Assembly: GCA_001600415.1 (NCBI GenBank)
Contig: BCJX01000004.1
Location: forward strand, 701,689 to 765,688
Length of the DNA: 64,000 nucleotides
Direction: 5' to 3'
Source of the DNA: Pascua guehoae
Lineage: Eukaryota > Basidiomycota > Tremellomycetes > Trichosporonales > Trichosporonaceae
Below, in pieces: positions 12,606 through 24,300 of this stretch (positions are counted from its first letter, which is position 1; the number at the start of each line of letters is the position of its first letter). The notes under the pieces were generated by a model. The model did not search any database. It was given only the letters and a program-made list of their open reading frames with translations, and was not told the DNA's origin. Position numbers and translations under genes: made by a program.

Positions 12606-14463
12606 TTACAGCTTGTACCCGGCCTCTGTGACGGCCTTCTTGACGGCCTCGACTGCGCGCGCGTGCATCTCGCTTCCGGCCGCGACAATGCCCTCGTTTG
12701 CCTTGAGGGTGCGTCCCTGTGCAAAGTCGAGGGGCCTGCCGTGCATGTCTGTGCACACGCCGCCCGACTCTGCAATGAGGAGGGCGCCGCTTGCGTGGTC
12801 CCAGATTTTCTCCTGGTAGTCTTTGCCGCCAGAGTACTTTGTCGGGATGCGGAGGTAGACGCCGCCCTCGCCGCGTGCGAGGCAGGCGTACTTGGCCTGG
12901 CTGTCCATGCGGAGCGAGGGGCGGGCGACGCCGAGCAGCTCGCCAATGCGCTTCTGCACGCTGTGTGCAGAGTGGCCTGCCTCGACGGATTCGAGGAACG
13001 TGAGCGGGTTCTCGGCGGGAGGGAGAGCAGGGAGCGACAGGCGCGTGTACGTGTCCGAGTCGAGGGGGCGCGACCAGCTGCCCTCGCCCTTGACGGCGAC
13101 CATGAGCACGCCCTTGCCGTTGGGGATAATCTCCTCGCCGATCGCGGCCGGCTCGGGACCGAGGTTGGGGCACCCAATGACACCCAGCTCGACGACGCCG
13201 TTGACAATCAGCGCAAGGCACACGGCAAACTGCTGGTGCCGGATAAAGCCAGACGTGCCGTCGACCGGGTCCTGGGGTTAGCGAGACGTAACCAAGAGGG
13301 TGATTAATGGTCAGAGTACAGCCCAGGGCACCATTGCAAGGCAGCGCCGTCGCAACCATGGCCAACCCCGACACCCGACACTCACAATCGTCCAGAACCG
13401 TCCGTCCGAACCGCCAGTGGCGGATCCAGCGTCAATGGCAGAGAGGATCCTGGCGTCAGCGTGGGCAGGTTGTGGGGCAGTCAAGGTGCCGTCGAAGGCC
13501 GCTGAGCAGCACCGACAAGCACGGCAGTGAATAAATAAGGGGCTGGGAGGAGCGAGCGGCACCAAGCAGCAACAGGATGCGCCGTGCTGCCCACCTGCGT
13601 TCAGACAAGGCAGCAGCAACTGGTGATTCCGCCGCAGCACCATGCTCACAGTCTCAGACAGTGGAACACTCTGAATCACCCTACCCCGTCACGTCTCTCT
13701 TCCCAGCTCATCCCAGCTCATTGCTGAACCCGGCCACTCCAAGAGGCACTCGGCGACACCTGAAGGCGGCCTCACACCACCGCCTCCCCTATCCCCACGC
13801 TGCACCACCGACCAAGAATCCCACTCACTCGTCCTCGCCAAACGTCTTGTCCTTGCCCCACCCGTCGACGCGCGCAAACCCCTCATTGACGAGCCCGACG
13901 ACCTTGTTGCGCAGCGGCTCGTTGGCGCGCAGCTCGGACGTGTCCTCTTCGCCGATAATCTTGTCGGCGGGAAAATGCGCGAGGAGGTGGAGCGAAATGA
14001 GCGCCTGCGCGCTCAGGTCGGCGACGGTCACGGGCGACTTGTCCTTTTTGATGACCGTGTCCTTGGAGACGAGCGTGTCCTGGACCGATTTTGTGCTGTT
14101 GTTAGTGGTGGAGGGGGGGGGACGGGGTGGTGGAGGGGAAGTGGGAGGCGTGGCTGTAATGTGCGTTGGGAGCTGGTCCCCACGTAAGAAGTATAGCAGA
14201 GGTGTCAAGTACAAGCCTCGAGCTCATGGTGTTGCAACAACACGCGCGACAACATGAGCCACAACAGCCCAGTGACCAGACATGCCTCGAACAGAGCCAA
14301 ACGCGCCTCCTACCCAACACAAACATATACGCCTCCACCCCCACCCGACCAGCACAGGACGACACGCCCGGCGACACGGCGACACGCACAGATAACACCC
14401 GCGCAGGACCGACTGGATCGCGAGCTCGGCCTCGGCGCGGTGCGTTGTAAACGGGAGCGGCAT
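12606..14463 (-). CDS. MET22: 3'(2'),5'-bisphosphate nucleotidase (salt-sensitive, sulphate assimilation)
   Basis: Exons 14399-14463, 13829-14095, 13386-13449 and 12606-13271 total 1062 nt, giving 353 residues, close to the 357 of yeast Met22/Hal2. The enzyme removes the 3' phosphate from PAP produced by sulphate assimilation and is a target of Li+ and Na+. All three inositol-phosphatase family metal motifs are present: GEED (IIGEEDTSEL), DPVDGTSGF, assembled across the 13272-13385 intron, and WDHASGALLIAESGG. The N-terminus (MPLPFTTHRAEAELAIQSVLRG) and the KKDKSPVTVADLSAQ motif are as in the family. Introns are long for this window (303, 379 and 114 nt). It is divergent from NAS2. Confidence 0.95.
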
Positions 14464-14917
14464 GGTGGTGGACCGGTAGGAGCGCAAGTAGGTGTGGGGG
14501 CGGAGGAGACGCGGGGTTCTGGATGCAGAGATGAGCGAGGACAAGAGCATGCGATGGGAGATGTTGCAGGAGTGGATGTCTGCGGTGGCCGGTACTGGTA
14601 CTGGGGCTTGGTTTGCTGTTCTGTTCTCTTCTTCAGAAACAGGTGGGTGGAAATCGGGAATGGGCGACAACCGCCCGCACGTCATCAAAGACAACCCACA
14701 CGGGCTAGGCACGGAACATGTTAATAGGCGCGCAATGGACAACCACCCGTCTGTCTCTCGAATTTGCACGCCTACTGAATTCACTGATCGATGACGACTG
14801 TGGAGGTTGACCAGCAACATGAACATGCCTGCAGTTGACATCCTCCGATAAACGTTGCATCAACTTGAACACCACTCACCCTCCATCGTCGCCCACCACC
14901 ACCACACCCCCACCACC
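14464..14917. promoter_or_regulatory. Divergent MET22 / NAS2 promoter region
   Basis: 454 bases lie between two divergent start codons. The NAS2-proximal end is a run of CAC/ACC repeats (14880-14917). No conserved motif was recognised with confidence. Confidence 0.45.
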
Positions 14918-16245
14918 ATGGCCTTTCCCGCCCCGAACGCCCCACTCAGCCTCTCCCTCCCCGACCCCGAAGCGTACCCGGGCGAGCCGCGCGAGTACGC
15001 CCGCGCCCTCGTGCAGCGCAAGGACGAGATTGAAAAGGAGATTGTAAGTGCGGTGGGCGTGCAGGTGGTGATGGTGGTGGTGGTGTGCAGTTTGCGCGTC
15101 GTGGGCCTCGTCTATGAAAGATTGGAGAGGGGAGAGAGGCTTGGGAGCGACTGTGCTCATACGACGCGCGGCGTGCAGAGTGTGGCAGTGTGGCAGTGTG
15201 GCGATTGAAGCTGACCGCAGGACGCGCTCAAGGAGGTGCTCTCTTCTGTACGTCTGCTCGTGTCACCCGCTCCCCACTGGTGACACCCGACGCTGACCCC
15301 AGCACGGCGTGACGCAGGACACGCCCCTGGTCGACCCCGAGGGATACCCCCGCGGCGACATTGACGTGGTGCGTCCCCAACTGCCTGTTCATTTCATGCC
15401 CGCGTTGTATGCGCCTGGACTCGAGCTTGAAATACGAGCTCGACGCGCGTTGCGCGTCTACGCTCACGTCCCATCTAACCCACAGTACGCAATCACCCAC
15501 GCCCGCGCGGCCCTGGCGCGGCTGTACAACGACCGCGCCGAGGTGACGCGCCGCCTCGCGCCCGCCCTCGAGGCGGCCTTTTCTGCCGACACCACCCGAG
15601 CCCCGGCGTCCCCGTCGCCGGCGCAGAGCACGACGACGGAGCGCGCGACGAGCACCCAGCCAAGTCTCAACGGGCACCGGGAACCCGCGCTCGACGTGCC
15701 GGATGCCTGGCCCGAGCGGGCCGTCGCGCGCGTCAATTCCGTCGCGCCCGATAGTCCTGCTGCGGCTGCGGTACGTCTCGGTTCTGGGTCTGGGAGGTTG
15801 TGATTAGGCTGACGGCAGGACTTGCGACGCGACGACTTGATCTATTCGTTCTCGGGCGTCACGGCCGAGCAGGGCATGGCGGCCATTGGGCCCGTGGTTG
15901 CGCGGTCAGAGGGGGTGAGTTTAGGTCGGAGTGAGCGAGTCGAGGTCGGGCAGGAGGGCGTCAACTCGGCATGGAGTACGGATGCAGCATCGAGTGCCGA
16001 TTCAGCATCGAGCGTCATAGCTTGCTGGCACGGTACAAGCAGGTCACTTCGCTAGACTCGCAGCCTACCCCTGTCGACACTCGACCTCTGCGGACAATGG
16101 AAAACCAAGCCGAGACCCACGCTGACCCCAGCTCCCTCTCACACTCCTCATCACACGCGGCGGCGAGCGCAGAATGCTCCGGCTGACGCCGCGGAGCGGA
16201 TGGGGTGGCCGCGGACTACTCGGATGTCACATTCTCCCCGTGTAG
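14918..16245 (+). CDS. NAS2: 26S proteasome regulatory-particle assembly chaperone (PSMD9/p27)
   Basis: Exons 14918-15043, 15221-15247, 15303-15368, 15486-15770, 15819-15914 and 16132-16245 total 714 nt, or 237 residues; Nas2 is about 220. Nas2 binds Rpt5 during assembly of the proteasome base. The N-terminal helical part ends in the family signature TPLVDPEGYPRGDIDV-YAITHARAAL, which spans an intron. A PDZ domain follows (ARVNSVAPDSPAAAADLRRDDLIYSFSGV). The terminal exon gives SGWGGRGLLGCHI, the typical family C-terminus. A Pro/Ser/Thr linker separates the two halves. The second exon is only 27 nt. It converges on MIC27, with 226 bases between stops. Confidence 0.95.
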
Positions 16246-16471
16246 TGAAGCCAGTGTAAGACGGCGTGGATACACAGACAATGGACAACGGAGTGGACCA
16301 GGGCCGACGTCAATGTACAGTATCATGCAACCCTTCACCACCAGTGCAAGGTCAAGTACCATTGACCTGGCGCGCCGAGTCCAGTACGATCGACCTGGCA
16401 CCAGCGCACACCCGACTCGCATCCTGTAACATGCTTGCATATGCACGTTTGTGTTGTTAATGGCTATCGAT

Positions 16472-18286
16472 CTAGACGAGACGCTTGCCAGCGTCGGCCT
16501 CGGGAATGGCCTTGGGCACGAGCTCGCGGGGCTTTTCCTTCTTGTCCTCCTTGGCGGGCGCGGCGGGGGCAGCGGGGGCGGCGACGGGGGCGACGGCGAG
16601 GACGGGCTCTGCGGCCTCGACCTCGACGGCCAAGGGGGCCGCAGGCTCAGCGGGTGCGGGGACAGCGACGGCGGGGGCAGCAACGACCGGCTCGGCAGCG
16701 ACGGGCGCGACAGGCGCGGCCGGGGCGGCGGGCGCCTCGGGCACGACGGGGACGACAATCTCAGCAATGGGGGTCTGCTCGACGACGACGCCGACCTTTT
16801 CGTACGCGACTGGCTCCGGGGCGGGGGCCGCCGGGGTCGACGAGGCCTGCTCGCGGGCGTTGGCGGTCGCCTGGGCCATCTTTGCCTTTGCGTGCTCGAG
16901 GCCGCGCTCGGCGCGCTCCTGGCCGATACGCACCGCGTCGGCGACACGGAGACCGGTCGTGTTCTCGACGCCGCGCACGGCCTTTTCAGACCAGCTCTGG
17001 GCCTCGCGCGACGCGCCGCGGAGGCGGTCGGTCGCGAGGTGCCAGTGCAGCGCGAGCGAGTCGTTGAGGCGGTCGTGGCTCGCGGCAAACTCGGGCACGA
17101 CCTTGTCCTCGACGTCGGACAGGTAGGCGCGCAGGTTGTGCGCCGTCTTGGGGAGGAAGTAGGGGAGGGCCGCGAGCGTAAAGACCGGAGGAGCGAGGAA
17201 GCGGACGGGGAACGAACGTGTGCGCGTCAGGACAGAGCCGGTCAGGCCCGCAACGAGCACGTAGATGATGCCCGGCGTCAGAGGCTCGTCGGGCGCGATA
17301 ATCTGCTTGATCTCGCCTGCGGGTTAGCATGGGGCTGTGGGCGGAACGAGATTAAAGCCAAGTTGGACGAGATCAAAGGCCTCGTTTCCGTGTTCTTGAG
17401 ATTCCCGGCTCGTGAAGATCTCCATCCAACGTGCCCACTTTCTCGCTCTCGTGTTCTCTCTGACACTCTCTACGACTCCCAGTCCCACACGGCGACATGT
17501 ACACCTCGTCCAAGGCATACCTCGCCCCGCCCACTTATTCCCTCGCCCTTGTTCTCTTGTTCTCTCATTCTCGCGCTCCGGTCACATGCGCAATGCCTTC
17601 GGGAGCCCAGCAGACCGCACACTCTGCAGACTGTTCCTCACCACGTTCCCAGTCTTCTGCGCCCGCTCTGTACACATACACAACCTCGCCCCCACGCCCC
17701 GCCCGACGACACACCCCCAACCCCAACCCAACCCCCAACCCAACCCCAACCCAACCCCAACCCCAACCCCAACCCAACCCCGACCACTCACGCTCAACAC
17801 TCCGCTCCAGGCCGATCCAGCGCGCCACGCCGCTCTCGACGACACCGCGCGCCTGGCCAACGACGCCCGTCGCCGCCTCGCGCGCCGTGGTAATGTGCTC
17901 GACAAGGGGGTTGGGCGAGACAACGAGTGTGACGGTGTCTACCTCTTGGGGGTAGATCGGGAGCTGGGTGTCAGTGTGTGCGGGAGTTGGGACGCGGGCG
18001 AGGTCGGGGTCGAGGTTGAGGTCGAGCGGGGATGCGGGCGTGGGCGTGGGGGTGGGCGTGGCTTGGCCCGGGTGCGCTGGTGTCCTCGAGACGCGTGGTG
18101 TAGATCGCAGACCAGAAGAGGGTCGGGTCGGGCGCACCACCGACCCGGAGGACACCCAGAGCCTCTGATCCCACACGGTCGTACGCGCTCGCTCGTCCTG
18201 GTCCCACGGCGGACCGCACGGCTCACCTTATCGCCCCGCGCATTGCGTCCTGGAACAACGTGGCCGTCGTCGGCGAGAGCGGCCAT
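16472..18286 (-). CDS. MICOS complex subunit MIC26/MIC27 (apolipoprotein O family)
   Basis: Exons 18227-18286, 17792-18164 and 16472-17316 total 1278 nt, or 425 residues. The core reads LPIYPQEV, then LVEHITTAREAATG, an amphipathic helical region, then IIAPDEPLTPGIIYVLVAGLTGSVLTR and FLAPPVFTLAALPYFLPKTAHNL. This is the APOO-family arrangement of an intermembrane-space helix and a Gly-rich transmembrane pair. Such proteins shape mitochondrial cristae at the inner membrane. The C-terminal third is an Ala/Pro/Val/Glu-rich low-complexity tail. The first exon (MAALADDGHVV) is the least certain part, since it does not look like a classic targeting signal. The second intron is 475 nt and begins with G-run repeats. 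Confidence 0.85.
17711..17781 (-). repeat. (GGGGTT/GGGTT)n tract in the MIC27 intron
   Basis: The plus strand has about twelve C-runs of 3-5 separated by AA, so the transcribed RNA carries GGGGTTGGGTTGGGG repeats. It begins only about ten bases inside the 5' splice site of the 475-nt intron. The spacing favours a G-quadruplex. It is not a basidiomycete telomere repeat, because it lacks the A of TTAGGG. Confidence 0.8.
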
Positions 18287-18906
18287 TTTGGTGTGTGATG
18301 AGTGGGGATAGAGTCTGGACGATGGCGAGCAAAGGGCGGGTGGTATCCACAGGCCGATCAGTGCCAGTGCCGTGCCCAGTCCCAGTCCCAGTCCCAGGCC
18401 AGGACAGAGGCGGGGGCGGAGAAGAGCCGGCGGAGGGAGGCGGACGGGTGGGCGGAAGCAAATTCGAGGTCGGATGGTCGTCAGCCAGCCAGTGCCAGCT
18501 CTGCCAGTGGTGGGCACGCCCAGGCTGAAGGCAGCCTCGAGGCAGGGCAGGCAGGGCCTGGCTGCTAGGACTTCAAGACCCAGGTCCTGGACACACCACC
18601 CACACCCGGCGGGGAAACCGGATTTATCGGCCGTGGCACTTGCATCTATCCAACCTATTTATTCCCACAAGCTTGTGTTGACCATGCTCTCCATCAGCGG
18701 CGGGTATTAATGTCGCCCAAGCCATCACCATTACCACCCAAGCCTTCCATCTGCTGCATTATCCTACACCCAACGCATACTTCACTTCAGTTCCATCTTC
18801 TAACTTGAGGGAAACATACTTCTAGCTCGAGGGAAACGCATATCTGAATACAGACGTGCCGAGTCGTGCTCAAGGTCTATATATCAATTCTCTTCTTCCT
18901 TCTTCT
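18287..18906. promoter_or_regulatory. MIC27 upstream region with CCCAGT repeats
   Basis: 620 bases lie between the MIC27 start and the stop of the upstream minus-strand gene. Near the MIC27 start is a tandem CCCAGT hexamer array at about 18375-18398. The remainder is unremarkable and holds no gene that I can support. Confidence 0.5.
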
Positions 18907-21381
18907 TCAGGCATGACCAGTACTCCGACGTCGGGCCGGCTGCTTTGGCGCAGGCGGGTCCTTGGCGCCGCTGCCGCCCTTGCCAACGGCGCTCGTCGTG
19001 CTTTTTCGCCTGCGCTTGCGCTGCGGGCCCTCTTCCTCATCCTCATCGCTCTTCTCCTCCTTGCCGTTGGCCGGGCCCCGGAACGGCTCCATCGGAGGCG
19101 GGATACCCCCGCGGGTCATGTACGCAATGCCGAGGCGCTGCAAGGGATCCGTAGCGTCAAACTTGGCCGGGAGGAACACGATCGGAAGAGGCGAGCCGGG
19201 AATCGGGAGATGGAATGCCTGCTCTTGTCAGTCGGGGTTCTTGTCAATGTCACCAGATACGCACCACTCCTTCGGCATGGAGACCTTGTACCATATTCAC
19301 AAAGGGGCTGATGTCCTCGTCGTCCGAGAGAACCATACCCATTGACACGGGTAGCAGTCCTTCGCGGGCCAGCGTCGAGACCGGAATCATAGTAGCGGTA
19401 AAGCTTTCAGTGGTTACTTTTTCAGGGGGGTATGTCATCGTCGTGGGCCAGGTATGCGATTGCCTGCGATGTAAGCATTTTGTCTCACTGCCCTGGTCTC
19501 GTCTTCCTGTACCTCGACACATCCTGTTCCCACGACCCCGACGCCCGCAGATCTCGGTCCTTGCACTTTTCGCCTTTTGCCCATCTCGGCCTTTGCACAT
19601 CTCGCCGCTTCTCGGTCTCCTCTACCTCACGCTGCCCCCATCGGCCTCGCCTCACTACTCACCACAGCTGGTCGGACCCTTCCTCGCCGATGATGAGTAC
19701 CTTGAACCTGCCGCCTCCGCGGCCACGGACGGCGAGCTCGCCCTTCCACACACCGACTTTGCCCTGTTGCAGATCGCGGAATGTCGGGCGGAAGAACATG
19801 CACATTGGTGGGGGCGGGATAAACGGCACTTGTGGGAGAATCAATTGTGTTGGGGGCGCTTGGCGGTACTTTGAACTCATTTCGGAAGGGTGCTGCTGGA
19901 CGGGGGTCATGGGCTGGATCGCGTCGGGTGCCATCGGGGCCGAGGGTATCGTTGTGGAAGCCGAGGTGGCTGAAAACAGAGAAGCGGCCGAGACAAAAGG
20001 CGAAGACGATTGAGACGAGCCGACCATGTTGTCGACGGGAGACGCAGTGCTCACGGCACTCGATGGAGGGTGGTGCTTGGGAGGGACAGTCACAGAACCG
20101 TCATAGGGGTCGCGATTCTGGGGAGGCTTTGCGCCCCACCCGCCCTGCTGGTTGCTCGGGGTCCCGTACTCTTGTTGGCCGTCCGTTTCCTCCATCTGCG
20201 CCAAGAGCTCGTTCAGCCCAGTAATGCCCTCACCGGGGGCACTCGAGCCAGGCCGCGACATGTCAGACATGTCGATTGGTGGTAAGCCCAAGGCGGGAGA
20301 GAAGGCTCGGCGTGGAGTAAGCCCAGGGCCGGATGGCAACGTCGTCGCGAGTGACGGCCATTCTTCACCGGGGGTGAACGTCGTCCACTGTGACAGTTCC
20401 AGATCGTCAAAGCTTTTGGTCGGCGTGAGGGGACCATAGGCCTGAGGCTCCTGGAACGCATTTACCGCAGTCGGGGCGGTCGACGCCAGGTACGAGGCGA
20501 GGAAGCCTGCAAAGATGATGGGCTCGCTGGGCCGCAGGGCAACGTTGTATAACGCCTGCAGTTTAAGGGCCACCTCGGCGGTCGGCGTCCCGACGCGAAC
20601 AGACGCACCGGCGTCCGACGCAAGGGACAATGACATGACAATATTGGGCCAAAGACATTGGTTTGTGACCTAGACGATGAGCATGGGTCATACCTCGGTT
20701 TGCCCTGTTTGTACTCACAACACCGGGACCACCACGTTTCCATACTTCGGACAACAAGCGGGCAACGCCAACAGTCCCCACGCCCTCGACATCGATCGTC
20801 CGCGCCAACAAAGCGCCCCAGGCGTTATCGAGACCGGTCGCCGAATTGGAGCGCTCGAGATATGGTGCCACCTTGGACGGTGTTGACATACGCGGTGCAG
20901 GCTGCGAGGAAACTTTGGGGGACTGTTTGGCGCTGGATATCGCGTTGGACGAGTCACTCGATACGCCTTGAGCGTTGAAATGCGAGTCGGCATCCGCCTT
21001 CATGATGGCCCTCTCGTCGTCGTGGTCAAAGTTGAGCAGGCTCTCCCAGGCATTCATCGCGGTCAGACCCTTGCCGATACCTCCGTCAATTTCGTTTCCG
21101 AAACCGGCAGACTCGCGGATACCAGGAGTGGAAGGCCGAGGGTTGGGAGTGCCACCCATGACCCATGGATACGCATTAGCCCCGGTGACAGACGACCCGA
21201 CGGCAGGGGGGAAGGACGAACGCCGGCGATGAAGCGATCCGCGAAGAGAGGCAACTTGGGGCAGAGCCAGAGCGACAACGGGTAGGGGTGATGGGGTGGG
21301 ATGCGTAGAGGTGGGTGTTGTTGCGTTGATCGGTGGTTGGGAGAGGGGGTGGGGATGGTGGCTATTGCGAGCAGGCGACAT
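18907..21381 (-). CDS. Uncharacterised disordered protein with a possible MED25-like C-terminal domain
   Basis: Four exons join in frame: MSPARNSHH from 21381, a junction reading VVTNQCLWPNIV near 20690-20745, a junction reading QLWQSHTWP, and a final exon reading VAFHLPIPGSPLPIVFLPAKF through GHA-stop at 18907. The N-terminal 270 residues and the centre are Ser/Pro/Thr/Gln-rich. Two compact parts stand out. One is helical (ARLLSEVWKRGGP, then LKLQALYNVALRPSEP). The other is a C-terminal domain starting GVWKGELAVRG and containing IPVSTLAREGLLP and LQRLGIAYMTRGGIPP. That order resembles the activator-interacting beta-barrel of Mediator MED25, but no VWA domain is seen, so this is a suggestion only. 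The tail is basic (RKRRRKS), likely nuclear. A splice-acceptor-like site near 21424 suggests a 5' UTR intron. Confidence 0.5.
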
Positions 21382-24300
21382 GGACCCGTTGAGGGTGGTG
21401 GGAGATGCGACTGGGCGTCGAGGCTGGAGAGGTTTGTCAGTCCAGGGACTCTCGGGTCACGGCGGGCGACGGTTCTCTGGTCGGGATATGAAGAATGTGT
21501 GAGGCAGCGATCGGGAGAGAGCAAAGGGGTGGCACAGTGACAGTGATCAATGTGGTTGGCAAGCCAATGCGAGGATGGGGGGTGATCTGTCGGCCGTCAC
21601 GGGAGCACAGAGTAGATGCAACGTGCGCCAGATTGTGAGAGGCGACTGGGTCGACTGGGAGAGAGCAGTGGGAGCTGCGGGGTCACGCATTGGAAGGCGC
21701 ACGATGTTGGCGTTGTGATGGATCTGAGGGTGGCCAACACACACTGCTAAATGTACAGAGAGCGAGGGAGAGAGGGAGGAAGGGAAGGCAGAGGAGAGAG
21801 CCCGCCAGACTGCTGGCCTCGTCGGGTGGGGGGCGTGGTACCCATGATCGGGCCGGCGCGCGCGCGCCAGTGGCCAGTGTGTGTATGTGTGCGTGTCGTA
21901 TCTAGACGCCCGTGCCCGATGGGACATTTATTGGACATTGGATATTGGACCGCTCGCTCATATTCAACCTCTCGGCTCACGTCGGACGGTACTTAGGGAA
22001 GGTCGAGCGGTCCGGGCGCACACACAAGACACACGGACACAATGGGGGCGCACCCCGGCAACCCCGCATTCCCCGCACACACACACACCACACCACACAC
22101 ACCATACACACACGACCTCTGCTACTCTGTCCAACACACCCTGCTCCCGATCCCTCAGTCACACAACATCCCGCTTTGACAAGCCCTTGTCGGGTCACTC
22201 ACCTCGGTCTTCAGTTTCAGCTTGTCAGGCGACGTGACTTTCGGGAGCCTGTAATCGCACATTAGCCCCTGGAGACTGTACCCACTTGCCCATCCATCCA
22301 CTTACGCGTTCAGGCTCCACTCTCGACCTCCTCCAACTTGAGGAGGTACAGTTGGCCCCGCAACGGAAGGCATCCTCGGCAACGTCGCTGGCGAATGTTG
22401 GGCTAGTGTGGTGTGTTCGACCGATGGACTGGTGTGTGTCGAATAAGAATGTTGACGGTGGGAGGGGAGGTCGTTTGACACAAGGGGGGTCAGGCAGAAT
22501 GATGTTCGCCGCTCTCTTTTACGCCGTAGCGAGTGGCCAAAATAAGGGCGAGATGGCAGTGTGGAATGCTAGCCGGATGTGCCAGGCTGTTGATATCAGG
22601 ATGGCGACAACAAGCGTGTGACAACGGGATGCGTGCGACCGGGGTCCCAGGTCCAGACAAAAGCGAGTGTGGGAGAAAACAACAGTAGGAGATGGTGTAA
22701 CAAAGAGAGCTGGGGCAGCCGTGGGGGGGAGAAGAGAGACGAAGAGACGAGGGTTGCTGCTGTGAAGAGAGGTATCGAGGTCACGAGCGAGTGGCTACAG
22801 CGCAATGGCCAATATACCGACGACCGCAAGTCGAATGGTCTGGTGGTACTGGGGTGGTGGTGGCTCTGGCAGGGATGAGCCGTGGGTGGTGGTGGTGGAT
22901 GTCAACTGCCGATGGGATGCATGGGTTATTGTGGATCCGGGCAGAGCCGCTCGTGTCTCGCCGGACCGTCGCCGGTCGTGCGGAGCGCACATGGACATGC
23001 GGGGCAGGTAAGGGTGCAGAGCTACAGAGGCTACAGAGGCTTCAGGCTTGGAGGGAGGGGGCACCCACCCTTGCGCAAGCGCGCCGCCACCGGACGTGCC
23101 CCAGTCAAAGGCTCAAGCTCACGAGGCCGTGGTCGACTACACAGCCGCCTGGCACCTGGGGTGGCGCCAAACGATAATGAGCCAGAAGGCCAGAACCGGC
23201 CGGCAAGGAGGCTAACCCACCTATAGTAAGCCGTGCAGCAGCGCAAGGCAAGGTGGCTTACGGGTGGAAGGGGTGGGCGGGTACGGGGTGAGAGGGTTTT
23301 AGAACAAGGGGGGGCGACTCTGGTGGTGCCTGACCGTTTATCCCATGTCTGCATGCCGGAGCAGCCGGACTACAGGCGCTGGCGCGTCTGCCGATCTGGC
23401 GCCACATAGCGCGAAAAAAACAACGAGACCACTACGCACACCGTAATGGCTCCTTGTGGATATATCTGGGTAGTCTAGTGCACGCACTATCGGGACAAGG
23501 GGCAATTTCTGGCCCACAAAGGGAAGACTACATGCCAATCTGGCAGACAGCCTGGCATAGGTGGCATTCAGCCGCCTGGGCATAGAGACTGCTCAAAGAA
23601 AGTCGTTTTGGTATGCAGGGGGGGGGGATGACGACATGCGAGGCATGCGAGGCATGTGCATGGCATTCATGGCACCGCGGCGGATTTCGGCGTACTGTGA
23701 CGTGGAGCGCCCATTCCGGCCCCCCGTTTGCTTGGTTCTGCCCTGGGGCATGCCCTGGGGGCATGCGGCAGGCAATGTGCTGACGACATCTGCGGGCGCG
23801 CCCACCAGGCCAGCACAATACCAGGGAATCAGGAACGATGCGGCTATTTGAACATGGTCGGGAGCAAACGCTCAAACGGTTGTCCACAGCACATCCTCAT
23901 CCTATCGAGCAACGCATTGGGAAACGGGCCAACAAGGTGATGGGCCAGACCCCGCAGGTCACCAGGGGATTAAGGGGTGGAAACCCAACTCGCGAGCGGG
24001 GGGCTTCGGGCAAGTGCCTCGTTCGCGACAGCACGTGGGGCCTTTTTTGAGAGATTAAAATGACGATGATGCCTGTCCCCCCGAGAGGATCGAGAGGAAA
24101 AATGTACATTACATGGTTTGGGCGCGGCACACTACTACTAGCACACTAACAGTCGTGTTGGAGCTTGATTGATTACGGCATGGCTCCACAATCCATAACG
24201 CAATGACGCAATCGCTGTCAAACAACACCCTCATCTCATCCTCGGCAGGGCCAACAATAACAACCCAACCCTGCCTGTCCGCAAAAAAGTCTGGTGGTCG

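Noticed and set aside
17711..17781. Interstitial telomere repeat
   Set aside because: The units are TTGGG/TTGGGG without the A of the basidiomycete TTAGGG(G) repeat, and the tract lies within a spliced intron.
16435..17893. Long plus-strand frames over MIC27
   Set aside because: They are Arg/Gly-rich shadows of the Ala/Pro/Val-rich minus-strand exon, without any domain.
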